This document shows positions 48,234 to 61,838 of a DNA stretch of 64,000 nucleotides, piece after piece. Position numbers and translations under genes: made by a program. The stretch spans positions 25,034,335 to 25,098,334 of the forward strand of contig NC_088788.1 in assembly GCF_949628265.1 (NCBI RefSeq), written 5' to 3'. How positions within the stretch are numbered: the stretch's first letter is position 1; each line of letters opens with the position of its first letter. Below the pieces are notes generated by a model, which was not told the origin of the DNA, searched no databases, and was given only the letters and a program-made list of their open reading frames with translations. This DNA comes from Cloeon dipterum. Its lineage: Eukaryota; Arthropoda; Insecta; Ephemeroptera; Baetidae.

Positions 48234-51200
48234 TTACCATAAGATGCATTTGCGCTCCGGATTCATCGGCGTGCCGACAGCACACTGGAATGCACTGGCG
48301 AATTCCTCCGAGTTCATCATAATCCCGTTCACTCTGGTGTCGGAAAGTAAGAAGAGCGTCAAGACTTTTCACTTGAGAAAGTTAAATTAATTGAACGCTT
48401 AAAAATAGCATCAGGTGCACGCAAGCATAAAAATAGCTAATATTGAGCTCTTTGCTAGTTATCGGATTATATCAATTAGAAAATTTCCCCTTTGTCTCTG
48501 CTGCAAGAATTTTAATTTTGATGTTTTTGTTTTTCAAAATTCTTTAGATCTAGCGATATTAGTAGTAGCTGTTTTACACCAAATTAGTTCGATAAATTTT
48601 AAAAGGTTAAAATCAAATGCTTTCGTTTCCCATGCTAGTTTTTTGTATTTAAAAAAGATAAAGATAATATGATTAATGGGGAAATAAAAAATTATGCTTA
48701 AAATTGATCATTGCCAAATTGCTAATTTTTCAGATTAGCCGATACTTGGCAACATATGTATAATGTAAACACACTGAATATCATTTGTGAATCTAAGCGT
48801 TTGCTGGCAGCGTGATCGTCAATATTTATCACCGCATGTATATCAGCCTTGCAGCGTATGCAACCTGCTAACCGCGAATGTAACACGTGAAATGGCCATT
48901 GTTCGTTATTGAATAATAAAGCTGGAGCAATGTTTGTTTGTCTCATTAACTCACCTCTCGGGAAACGGGGTGTGAAAATCGAGTTCAACAAGCACAATGT
49001 AGTCCTCTGCGCTTAAATTCGTGCAGTAAGCCTGAAATAAAAACCGGGGAAATTTGACGTAGGAATTATTTTTATTAATTTTTTTTTCAAGAGACGCACC
49101 AATTTTAACCACTCTTTGACAACAAGGGCAAAAATGACCTTTTAGATGTGAGAATAAGCTCGAAAATATTTGAAATAGGTGAAAATATCATTTTTAATTT
49201 ATATTCCTTTTGTTTGAACTATTTTTCGCGGAAAATACACAATCATGTAAAAAACAAACGAGCTTAAGCACCTGAGCAGCACTAACGAAGAAAAGCTGCT
49301 CTTTGTTCAAATCTATGTTGGGCAGAGTTGGATCCGAGTATCCGAGGTGAAGCTGCTCTCTGCGCCATGCTCCATAAGCGATGTGTAAGCCGCTGATGTC
49401 GGCCATGTTTTCATTAATGGTGATGTTCCAGTCAAACTGGAGAAAACAAATTAAAAGGAATCTCGTTAATATCCAGATCTATGAACTGAAAATTTTGGGA
49501 TAAATAACTTTGTACGGCATCTTGGGAGTAAAAGAGTGCGGTAAAATCTAAAATTAGGGCATCATAGAGAGTTGAAGAACTTGTTCAAACCTCGACTTCG
49601 ACCTGATTGCCCATGAAGGGCACTCTCTTGGTGAACGTGCTTTTGTACTGATCAGCCACGCACTCGAGTCGCTCCTTGAAGGCCGCTTGCGATCGCTCTG
49701 AGAGCCATAGTTCCTTCTCCCCGTGCTCGTTGAATTGTACCCCTGCACTCATTAAGAATCGAGCCTCGTTATGCTTAACGCACGCAGGGGTGGAGATAAT
49801 TGAATATTTTACCAAGAAGATCGAAGGCGTGCAGAATTTCATGCGTGAAAATTAGCCCCATTTTTCCGTAGGGAATGAAGCGAGGCATGTCTTGCTGGAA
49901 GTAGGGCTCAGTCAGCACCGCCAGCGGAATTACTGGTCCGATCGCTGAGGTTAGCTCTATTTAAGCGACTTTGAAAAGGCCTTACCTATGCTGTTGATGC
50001 TCTGCTCGTAAAAAGCGTTCACCACGAAAGGGTAAGCCCACCTGAAAGAGAATTGGAGATGAAAAATGCTTGGGTTGACGAGTTTTTTTTTAACGGAAAT
50101 TGCAAGTCTTTTGACTAACCCTCTTTTCAAATATGAAAAAGAAGCGAACTTTAACATGATAGGTAGTAAATACACCTAGAAAAATAATCCAATCACATTT
50201 TCTCTTTCAACAAAAAACTCGTCTTGAGTTAGCTGCTCAGAGTAATATTCTCGAATTAATCCTCAACTTTGTTAAGAAGTGCTTCTTTTCTTTTCATCAG
50301 TCTCAGCGATTATCACATAAATGAAAATTCCCAGAGAAACCGCGCTGCCTGCTGCGAATAATAATTGCAAAGCAATTTTCTGACGTGCAGTAAACGGTAA
50401 TACTAGGCCATTACGAGTCGCGCCGCACACGACGTGAACAGCAGAATGATGAAAGCTCTTGGGTGAAGTGCACTTTTATTGCGGCAACCGACAATTGAAG
50501 GTGACTAATGTGCAATAATTTCAAATTCCCATTGCCCACAGAGAGCAGGCAGTAAAACACCGGCATTTTTTTTTGGTTTGGTTATAAATTTAACTGCTCA
50601 GAATATTCACCACTCTACGATGATACACAAGCTGTTAGTTTTATTATTGATAATTTTTTTGTCCAGAATTAATTAGATAAATTTTTGGAATGCAATATTT
50701 CTGCTAAAATCGTTAATAGTGGCGCTCTTCCTCTTACATACACAAGGCTTGTGACGTCAAAGCACGCGCAATTTGTGGATTCTGTCCTTTTGCTATTTTT
50801 GCGAAAACTCTGCTTACTCGCTCACATCTCAAGCAAATTGTTAGTTTAGGTTGTTATCACTGGTGAGTTGGAGCAATGTTTACGTACTTACAAGGGCTTT
50901 TAAACAAATGAATGAGATTGCTACACTCTACCGCAAGTAGGCTTTTTTAGAAGTTTGCTGGTAATGAATTTCCTCTTTCCAACTCTCAATTAAAAAAATT
51001 ATACAAAATGAGACCTGATGAAATATTTTCAAGCATGCTTATCATTATGATAGACTTGGATAGGGACATCGTGGCTAAATTAAATTGGAGCTGCTAGAAT
51101 TTGTCTCGATATGAAAGATATGTGTTGATGTAGTATGTGTAAACGGAAACAATTATTAAATAAACTCAATCCAACAGTGCTTTTCATGCTTGGATCGAAA

Positions 51201-54200
51201 TGAATTCTGCGAGCATTGCATTTTTTGTATTGCTACAGAAAATGGTTCTTATAGTCCCCAGCTCGCCGCTCCACTATATGTAGTTTTGACTGCTGCTCGT
51301 TCTGCTTGACAGAAGATTTTCTAGAATAAAAAAATATTGCAAATTACCTTTTGTCGTTAGAGCTTTGATCTTCCAGGCTGCCATTGAACATCCTCAGTTG
51401 CTGGTATCTGCGAATTACGTTCCAAAAAAAGTCGTTTTCTAGAATGTTCAACTAAAATAAGAGAACAAAATTCTCATTCCGTTTGATTACTACTGTAAAT
51501 TCGCATTACCTCGCTCATCATGAAGTCAACGTAGGTTTCATTCCAAAAATGTGGCCACGTGAAAAAGTGGCCATCGAGCGCTCGTAGTTTCGAGAGTGCC
51601 GCCACTTTTGAAGGCTCGTCTAACCAGATGGAGGTCTCGATTCTGCCTTCTAGTCCGAGTTTCAACTGATCAAACATATGTTCCACCTGATCACCGAAAA
51701 AACCGTAACATTAATTTTCATTTTTTTCTTACACAAGCAGAGCAAGATAATTTATAGTTTAAAAATCTGCGCTGATTTTCTGGAGCAAAAGGCAATGTTT
51801 AATTTTTTTAATAAACTTTAATAAATTTTCCCAAGAAAGGTTGAATTTCAATAATTCACTATACAATTTAAACGATATCACTTTGTGTTAGTTTTGGATT
51901 TCAATTAGACCATAAAAGCGAGTGAAACATGAATACCTTTCCCCCACAGAATATGACACTATACAAAATGAAATTATACTCGCGGAGATAACATTTAAAT
52001 GGTAGTAAACAGGAGCGAGGATTTTTTACACCCTCGAGCGCTTTCTTGGTGATAAACTCACTCTGCTCTGCAGTTCTTGCAAAAATCCCTTTGAGTACTG
52101 GCGCACGTAAAGGGCGCTCACGGCGCCAGTGAACACGTTCGTTGTGATGCGGGTGCAGTAGGACTCCCAATTGGACACTGCGGTTGAGTTAACTAGCTCC
52201 AGCAGCGTATCTCGTGCGAAGAGCACTAGCAGGCTGTTATGCAGCACACTGCGAACACATACATACATACACACGGCATCGCGGTGGTGAATCCAGCAAT
52301 ACCGCTTTGTCGCACCACCTGCTTTGCGGGCAACACCGGCTTTTTTTCCTGACCACAGTTTTTTCCCCAGGCTTTAAAGTTAGAGGGGATGGAACTTACA
52401 GCAGCACGGAATTAATTCAAGCGAGATCATATTATTCACCCTAGTGGCAGGTGCCACTAAATGAGTTTTATAAACGCTGCTCTATAGAAACAAAATGTTC
52501 TGCAATTCAACCTTGGGAAAATATTGTGGAAATTCGTTTGAAAAATAAAGTTCAGCATTAGATCGTATGAAGTTAAAAAGTCAGCAAATTAATTTTCTGT
52601 TAAGCAAAAACCCTCAGGACTAACTTGAATGTGTTTCATCATATAAACTGGTACACCTACGGCGCTTTTACTACAATCATTAAATACCATCCATGATATT
52701 TGGAATGAAATAAAGACTTTAAAGCACAATTCTGAGGGAGTAAAACTCTGTCAAAACTCAACGCCTGCAAAGTTACGAACTTCCAAGGTAAAGTTGCCTT
52801 CTAATTTTTGCCTCAAAAACTTGGAAACTTATACGCGAGCATAAATTATCGTTAGGTGAGAAGTTTTGTTTTCGAAATCTAATCTGATATTGCTCATTAC
52901 TTACTTTCGTAATGAGTTTTAGTTTGACTTAATTGCTCTAAAGCAGACACATGTAAATGCGCTGAAGCAAAAACGCAATTTTCTTTAATGCACCCCGTCA
53001 TCTCCAATTAGTACAATTAGTCAAAAAGTCATTTAACTTTTTTCTCCTGCTAGCTGTGTGCAGCCCGAGGGATTTCAACATTTAACTTGATTTACTAAAA
53101 ACAAAATTGAACATATCAAAACCATTCCGGAGAGATATATTATATCCGCAATGATCTCCTGGCACAACTGCTGGATTTTCAAAAGTGAAATTCTCGCGAA
53201 CCGCGTTTGATAGGTACTTATATAGGATGTAATTTCCCATTTTGTTTGGAACAATGAAATTTTACATTTAATGAAGGGAGAGGTCAAGACAGAACAATTC
53301 GCCCAACATTATTCCGCCTCCGAAATCCACTCCCATTTCTATTGTTTGTTCTCATTTTGAGTTTAATATATTATACATCGCAACATCTCGTTAAATTTCC
53401 AAGCAGGGAATTTTAGTTGGGGCTGACTTCATAGGAGGAAAAAATATATGATCCAAACAATCGCGTCTCTAATGCATAATACTCCTTGCTGCCTGAGGGT
53501 AATCTTTGGACAACATTTATGGTGCAACGATAGTGTACTTCTACTCACGATGGCGTGGCAATAAATAAAAGTGGATGATATATATTCAGAGGGAAGTCTA
53601 TTGAGACAATAAGTTTCTTTGCATCCTACCTCATATCAAAGCGGCCGATCAGATTGAAGAGGCGATGCATGTAGCGCGGCGCGAGCACGTATACGTGGTC
53701 GGTTTCAGTCACGTTGAGCGAATAAACGTCGCGGATTAACTCCTTCCAGTCAACCTGCAGGCCGGCGATTATGTGACAAACATTTTATGTGCATTTTAAT
53801 TTTATTAGCTGGAGCAGCGTAATATCCCAACCTGCTTGAAGCTGCCCTGCAAATCGGAAATGGTGAATGCGGGAACCGTTTGTCTCGTCTGCATTCGCAG
53901 AGCCATTTCCTTCTCGCCCGGCAGATTCTGTGCAAACAATAGGCGCGCATTAGTCACTCCACCGGAAAATGCGCTCCTAAGCCGCTATCTTTCACTCTCT
54001 CAAGACCTTTGTCAGCATGGAGATGAAAAGCAGAATCTGCTGCACTTCCGAGGCCCTCGTTGCGTCCGAGACAGACGTTGGCACGAACTGTTGCGCCAGT
54101 TTCTCGGTCTGCAGTAGCTTTTTCTCCTCCGCCGTTGCCTGGAAAAATAAGGAAATGCGCCATCGGAAAAAAGCGTTATCGGGTGGAAAGCTCTTTCTGG

Positions 54201-57200
54201 CATGTCAGCCTTGCTATTTGCTTTTAAATATTTCATATTACGACATTTTTCTACTCTTTGAGCACGCCGGTTTCCAACGACAGGTTTCCAGCTTACTGAC
54301 AAAATCTGGAATGGAAATTTGATTTACCAAGAAAATTTTATTTTTAACGAAACGTTTTGCTCCCAAATCTTAAGTTAAAAACCTCTACATGATATTTCAT
54401 TTTCTCAAACTCAAAACAGTTCAGGCAAATTGTTTCCTGCTTTCTTTTGCTATTATATGGGAGCATAAAATTTATTTTATAAACTCTGAAATAAACTGTT
54501 GAAAGGCGGATGTTTTCTACAACCTCAATTCCAAGAAATTTGACTGGCTGATGGAGACTCCAAACTAAATAAAATTTTAAATCTCAGTTCTGCTTACTTA
54601 ATTTAGTAAAATAATTAGATTCTTGTTTATTAGAGTAGGTTTAATTGCACCCAAGCAAAAATTTTGGACGCAAAAATCAAGAAATTCTCTTAATGAAAAT
54701 AAAATGTTACATCCAAGAAGCTCAAATAGCACTCTCGGAATAGTTTACTTGTCCAAAATGAAGCGGCAACAGATTTAATAAAACGGGTAAGTGAATTTAA
54801 AGCTGCAACTTACTTTAATGTAGTTGAAAGCTTTGCCCTGCTCGTTGGCGTTACGCCTTCCTCTCCGGGGAACGCTCTGCAGCGAGTGGTACATAGCTTT
54901 TTGCCACCACTGAAAGCAATTTAACAGCAGCGGGTGTGAAATGAAAAAAGTTGCATTCCAGGAATTGGCTGCAAAACGCCGTCACTACCTTGTAGACTGG
55001 GTCGAGCTTGAGCAGCTTGACAAACACATTGGCTTTGTGCGGCAGGTCAATGTAGATGGCCAATTTTGACTTGAGATTTATGTCTGCGTCGATGTATACG
55101 TCGAAAATGGGCGCTCCGTTCATTTTGAGCAGCTTCCCGATCAACCCGGCCAGGTTCACCTTGTGCGAGTGGCTGCGGGCTACGTAGCCCCCTAAATCTC
55201 TCAGCAAGCTGAACACTTTGGAAAGCCATGAATAAAACATTTTATGAATAAAATGCTAATGAAAGCAGTTGTTTCCATAGAAAAGAAGCCACAACTGAAG
55301 AGAGAGCTCCTAGCACTCAATATTCAAGTGTTGTGCATTTAAAATTATATATTTTTAAGCATCGATCATCTGCGGAAGAAAGGACTGTAAGTTGTTTAAC
55401 TTACTAGTAATTTATTTGTATAAATAAACTAGTGCACTTTCTTCAACTCATAAATTTTCGAACGCAAATTATTCAACTATCACTCTCGAGTATTTTATTT
55501 AGTTTATTCAATAATTTGAAACTCGTACTTAGAGGTAATGCATTCAAGCAACAAACCATTCAACACGTAAAAAACAAAAAAAATTAATCTAACCAAGTCA
55601 AACCTTTCATCATGTGGAATACGATAAGCTGTAGACTGAGCAATTTATATGGGTCGAGTGCAGGCGTGAAACCTACGATCGACTCAAATCCAGCCAGTCC
55701 ATTTGGATTTGGGAGGCGTGTGATAAGCGCTCTGACTCGCTACTTGCTGGTTTGCACCTTTCCAGCATGCACGTAAACGATGTATGGTAAACTGTTGCAG
55801 TGTTTATCATGCATTGTTATACATACACGAATGGGACAAATAAATGTTAAGCGTTGCAACTAAAGTGCGGAGTTCTTTTCTGGACTGGGCCTCTCTTTTG
55901 CTTTGAGCCTTGCGAGCTCATGTTATTCGTTCGCGATGTTATTGGGCGTACATGGCTCCGTGCCAGCATGGCTAAGGCAGAGAGGTTGGTCTTTCTCCCT
56001 CGGGGAACCGCTCAATAAAAAGCGCAACAAATATGTTTCGAGTGACTTGATGCTATGAATGCGTTCACTGTTGGTATGTACGTGTTTTAAATTTTCTCTA
56101 TTTTGACCATTCGGAACAATTAATGTAACACTTACTTTGAGCCTCGTTGCCGCCACTTCTCGCGCTCTCGTAGCAACTTTGATAAAATTCACCTAACTTT
56201 TGGAACGGCCCCTGCTTCTTCTTTGCTTCCCGAGACAAAAGCACTGCAAGGAAAACATGTCAACCTCAAGTTTGTTACATCGGCTGCAGAAAAAGTAGTT
56301 TCAAACGGATATTTCATATGCTGTCTCCTACAGCGGCGTTTTATATTACTTTGCCGCGTGTACAAGTCTGAGCCGCAATTTGCGAAATCTTTTGTAATCA
56401 AACAATTAATGACACGAGTCACCGTCTCGAGTTGCAAACTTATTCTAAGATAATGACAAACTTTTCTACTGGAAACAATTATAAGTTCCGAGAACTACTT
56501 GAAAATCGGCTCGCTTTGATAAAAAAATCAGGAGAGTTGAAAGAAAAACTGCACACAATGATCGTCGCTCACTCTGTATTTCGAGGTCGACGTGCTTTTG
56601 CAGGGTGTTAAAGCTGGGCGCTATTTTGGCGTTAAGCTCGCTCCATTTGCCGCAGGCAAATCCGTAAAAGTCCTCGCACGGATTTACACCCGCATTTAGC
56701 ATTGTGCGCATCCGACTGGCCGCCATCAGGCACTGCTCGCGGTGGCAGACTGAAGAGTTTCTACCTGAGCAATCATCTTCCTGCAATACCAACGAGAAAA
56801 AAACCAATAAGCGTTCACAAAAGTCCGCTGCAAAGAGTCGGTTGTAGTAGTTTTTCAGCCTAAAATAATGTTACAGCAAAGCCCCTTGGTTCTTGGAGCA
56901 GCTAATCCGTTTAGATGAGAGATAAAGTTTTCTTTTATCTTTTTTTCCAAAAACTTTGTTGTGGATATGATCAAAGCAAGGTTGATTTTGTATGCTACTT
57001 AGCTATATATTTTTTCCTACACATGCAAAGAAAGTTTTCATCTTCTGGATATTCTGCATATTAATCCAAGAGATTAATTACGATCAAGTAAAACAATTAA
57101 TTACCCTATTCAATACTTCGGCACGCTATCTGAAGTTAATAATACGGCTGTTAAGCATTTCTCAATCCAACTATTTGCTTTGTAGGTGCAGAGGAGGCAG

Positions 57201-58556
57201 TTCTGCTATTGAACAGCTTCTACTGGATGCGGTTGAGAAGGAGTTAAAATAGTTGGATAGATCCTAGTTTGATTGGAACTCAGCTAATTAGTTAAGCATC
57301 ATTCACACGAGGCACTATCCTCTTAAATAGGACAGAGTCTAGTGCAAGAATATTATTTATTTGATAAAAGCCTCCAAACTTTTTTGGCTCTCAGTTTTGA
57401 AGAACAAGATTTCTGTGCTTGGTGAAAAGAGAATGTTATCTGAGAAGTTTTAATTAACAAAATCGTCACGCGCGCGGCTAATTTTTGCAGGGTAGGGAGG
57501 CTCAAACTTGCTAGTCTTTATTATGTTTCACAGGGTCTGCAGCGTGCTAATGCCAGCTTATTAAATTTTAAGACAACATAACTTTTAATAATTAAAATTT
57601 AATTAAAAATTTTAAGGTTGTGAAAATTTGTTTTACCAATATAATATTTTTAGTTAAGACATTTTTATCTTTGAAAAAATAATTAAAACGAAAGTCAAAA
57701 CTGCTTAAAGGATCATTGCAAAAATTCTTAATTTAAAAAGTCTTGGACTAAATGTAAAACAAAAACGCAAGAAAATTGGTAAACTCAAAAATTAATTTAT
57801 TTTGGATATTCTATACTTAAAATTTATTCCAACATCTTTATAATTATTCATTGATGTATAAAAATATTTTAATAATATTATTTATTCTCTCTATTTATTT
57901 GAGACATCTTGTCAAGACCCATTTAGTTAAAAAACACAGCCTTAACTTAACTCATTGCACCTATTTTATAATTTAAACGAAAATTTAAAAAAATTATCCT
58001 AAAATTAATATGTTTGATTCAACCGTGGTTATATTATTTATATTTTTCATATTAAATAAACTCAACGTTTTCTTGATATTCAAATTATAATTATTTGTAT
58101 TCATTTAATATCAATTTTAAGCGCTAGAAATCGAATTTTTTTCAAAGTGTAAATTTTGCTAACAGCTTGAACAGTGACCACATGATATTGAAATATGAAT
58201 ATTTTGTACGTGTGATGATTGGTGAAAATGGAATTGCTTGATTAATTATCACTCTGGAAAAGACTGAAAGAGGAGCAGCGGCGAGATCAACCAAATCCAC
58301 GGGTTGCGTGAAAGAAGCAGCGTGCCGAACTCACCTTCACGCAGTCTCCTGATCCCCTCTCTTCGTGTTTGTGGCTCGCCCTGATGTCGATGTCCTGCAG
58401 GAAGCGCGGCGACACGACCAACAGCAGCACCAGCAGCAGCGCCGGCAGCAGCCACAAGAACCGTCGCAGGCGGGCGCCCCGCGACGGCAGCTGCCCCTCG
58501 TGGGGCTGCTCGGGGGCGGCCCCGGGGGTGGCAGGCGGCTCCGCTCCCTCGGCCAT
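48234..58556 (-). CDS. Neprilysin-like M13 zinc metallopeptidase
   Basis: Sixteen exons, minus strand: 58335-58556, 56573-56780, 54989-55215, 54814-54909, 54007-54138, 53832-53927, 53630-53754, 52062-52248, 51510-51686, 51348-51451, 49986-50041, 49813-49932, 49591-49742, 49272-49436, 48955-49031 and 48234-48333. Total 2244 nt, 747 residues, typical for M13. A proline-rich cytosolic tail and signal anchor (FLWLLPALLLVLLLVVSP) give a type II ectoenzyme. PCEDFYGFACGKW marks the N-terminal M13 lobe and VNAFYEQS the substrate-binding stretch. HEILHAFD is the zinc HExxH site, ENMAD supplies the glutamate ligand, FHTPFPER the catalytic His and Arg, and CILW the family C-terminus. All catalytic residues I could check are present. 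Such enzymes degrade extracellular neuropeptides. The start ATG could lie further upstream, since the frame stays open to 59009. Confidence 0.94.
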
Positions 58557-61500
58557 GGCTCGACTGGAGGGTAGTCGCGTGCGCCCCGGCGCCGGCTCCC
58601 TCCGTGCACCCCCACCCTCGCCTGGAGCACCCCTCCTGCCGTGTGACCTCTGCTCCGCTGCCCGCGGCCTGCCACGGCTGCCTGCCCTCCTTCCCTCCGC
58701 GGGGCTCTGCCTTTTTGTCAATGGTGAGCCACGCACACGTCGAATTGGGTCAATGGACGCTCGCTGGGTGGGTAAGAGGGAGGAATCCGCCCGCAGTTTT
58801 CCCTTTCTACATTTCCCCCGCGATTCGTGTGCGTGAGCTCCGCGTCCTCTCTCTCCTTCTTCCTCCTGTTCACCATCACTCATCCTCATGTTTGCCGCTG
58901 TCATTCGACCAGCATATAGTTCAGTTCTTTTTGTTTTTATTGCAAAAGTCCAGTCGCCCAAAAATTTATCAGTTGTGTGCATTCTCTCGGCAAATTGAAA
59001 GAATCTCATTTAGTTCAGTCTGCTTGGCATTTGTGAGTGATTTTTCTCTGCGAATGATGTTTATTTGTATTAGCTTAAATTAGTTCTTATCTTCTCATGT
59101 TTTTTTATAAAATTTAAAAGCCCTTCTATTTCAGTTTTATCTTATCATATAATTAATTAGCCCCAAAAAAATATTAGAGTAAGTGAACAAAGACATAATA
59201 TTGTATAAAATCTAATATTTTTCACCAACTTTTCATTAATTTTGCAAGGTTCCAATCTCTTTTTGGTATGAAAAAACAGGTATATTATTCATCAAAATAA
59301 AACCTCTCTTTAACCAAATTAATTAAAACAAGGTAATTATAAAAGTAAGCTGACTTCAGCGCGTCTTTGTTTGTAATTTTTGCTCCAAATATTCTCTTTC
59401 ATATGCACTGTGAATTAAGAAAAATGCGCTCATACTCAGCTTTTCAACTGTCCAAAGAGATGCAGAACTACGTGACACAACCTCTGCAATAGTCAACCAT
59501 AAAGAACTGGAAATCAGCCTTTTTCACAAGTAGGCATGTGTTGTTCACGTTACACGCCTGCTCTGGATTTTACTTTTTTCATTTTTAGAAACAATCATGA
59601 GATGCATGCTTTAACTTTGATGATACCTATTGAATTTGAATCAATATCTTGAAGTATGAAAAAGTATTTTATACTAAACCGCTATGATAAGAAAATGCGA
59701 CTATTTGTGATAACCTTTTTGCCTTGAATTATACCTGTTGTAAACTTCTAAGTTTGGTAAATTATCATACGCATGCTTTTCTTAGATGATATGTATGCAC
59801 TGACTAATCTGTTGACCTATATTTAAAACGTATAATCAAATACAATTCTTGGATTTTGAATATTCTCACAAATAAAACAACTAATAATGAATTGATTTTA
59901 GCTCTACGAGTTTGATTATTTAATAGTAGTGAATAAGTTTTCATGTACTTAGGAAGAAGAAAGATTATGGCTGCTAAAAGTAATCATCTTTATTTCAATG
60001 TGTCATATCTTCACTGATTGATAAAAATAAATGTTAATAAAGTTACATAACCATATGTATTTCTTCAAGTGTCACCCAGTTCCAACACTTTTGATTCGTT
60101 ATTTTCGTAATGAAGTTCTTTTGTTGTCGTGAGACCAGATTTGAATAGCAATATCATGAAAAACAATAAATTGCAATGTAATGTGTGTTTACGTTTTCGG
60201 TTCTCGAATACAGACGCGCGATTATTTACAATAATCGAGATTTACAGTTTTTGTTGTTGTCGTGAGTGCATGTTTCGATCGGTCTATCATCAGCAGAGAG
60301 GCGCTTCTATGCTAGTTGGTTTCGCACACAGAGACTTCCATTGATCTGTACTTGCGACTGAGAATTGAAAGATGGCTGGATTTTAAGTACGATATATTAT
60401 ATAATAAAGGTAGTGGCATAATTAATAGAAATATATACGCGGCGGGTAACTTGCTTCGTGAGAATATATCATTTCAACTTTTCCGGCCAGCGACGCGGCC
60501 AAAGGAGATTATATAATATTTGCTAACAAGAAATTAGAGCGCTCCTCAAACTTGGACCCGCAATTTTGAGTAATTTCCGCTGCTTTTCAATTAATCTGTG
60601 CGTGCCCTTTGAACCAATGCTGCTGCTATCAGAAGAAGGAACGCTCGGGATTTGTATAAATATCTGCTGGCTGCAAGTATTGGAGCTGTCGAGAAAAGTA
60701 CGGAGACTGTATATAAATGAATTACTTTTGCAAGCGCCGCTTCTTGGTCCAATATTTGCAGCCGTCTTTCAATGTGTCTCGGTATATTGATGCGAGTTTG
60801 AATATAATAAGACATGAACAAGTTCTCAGGATGGGTAGCAATATATATATTAATTTAATTTTAGACATCACATTGTACCAAAACAATATGCATGTTTAAT
60901 ATATAATAAAGGCAAATTATATATGTGCAATCCAAGGAACAAGAACAACATGCCGAGGGAGGCAGTTAAGTATAGTGAGAAAATAAATTTGCTCCTTCAC
61001 TGTGTTCGCTCGTAATGGATTTTGTTTTGTGTTTTAGTGAAGCTGAACATCTTTTTCTTTACAGATAAGAACCAACGGACATAAACGATTGTGTTGTACA
61101 GCGAGGAACACAATTTCTCATTTCTCCTTTCAGAATGTGCATGATAAAACAGGTCAAGGATGTGTGCTCAGTTTTATAGCACGCGGATCGCAATCAATAA
61201 AATCAAAGCTCAATTTAAACGTAATCAACGCTCGTGAGACTTGGAAGAGACGTCAGTGGAGAGTTGCTTTTTATTTATAAACAATTACTTGTGTGTGTAT
61301 AGTATTTCGTATTTAGTCGACTATATACTGAAGGAAGGAAATTGTGCTACAAGTATGACGAAAAAGAGGGTCACGTGATGCGCGATCGATGCCAGAAAAT
61401 TCAAGACTTGAGACTGAAAAGTCGCGAGTGGCGGGAATCGGCTGATGGAATTCACCCACTCAGCGAGAAAGGAAAATCTTTAAATGCAACTGTTGAGCTA

Positions 61501-61838
61501 CTTCTAAACACGTGTGTTTGTGACCATCCATTTCCTCAACCGTCAGCTCGATCCAAAGTGTTCAATTCCTATACAAGATAATCCGCGTGAAGTCGTCGTT
61601 GGTTTTCCAACAAGTCCGTTCAGAAACCCGCTGGAGCTCGTGCGGACGATAGTGTTTCCTTTTTTTACGAGTCTAAAAATAGTATTCGACCGAGAATATA
61701 TTAATGTTCGCTCTACTTAATATATTATTAGAGATCAATGATTGAATCAAATATAAACTAATAAAGGGACAGCCGATTGTGGAAATTGCAGTCGAATGCT
61801 GTATTTAGAGGTGGTGTGGTGGGGTCAGATGCAACCTT
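58557..61838. other. Intergenic region between neprilysin and PC2
   Basis: GC-rich DNA to about 58830 is the neprilysin promoter/5' region; the rest is AT-rich. A compact block at 60119-60300 contains repeated and inverted motifs (separate entry). No supported exon was found. Confidence 0.5.
60119..60294. repeat. Repeat-like block with direct repeats and hairpin
   Basis: TTGTTGTCGTGAG occurs at 60121-60133 and again at 60254-60266. Between them lies a perfect hairpin, CGATTATT-TAC-AATAATCG (60219-60237). Just after the second copy, the minus strand reads CTGATGA followed ten bases later by GAAAC, which recalls hammerhead core strings but has no convincing stem II. The block may be a fragment of a small mobile repeat; no second full copy is in this window. 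Confidence 0.4.

Noticed and set aside
58365-59083. Plus-strand frames of 69-159 codons opposite the neprilysin first exon
   Set aside because: GC-rich DNA leaves all frames open; the Gln-rich reading is the complement of CTG leucine codons of the signal anchor.
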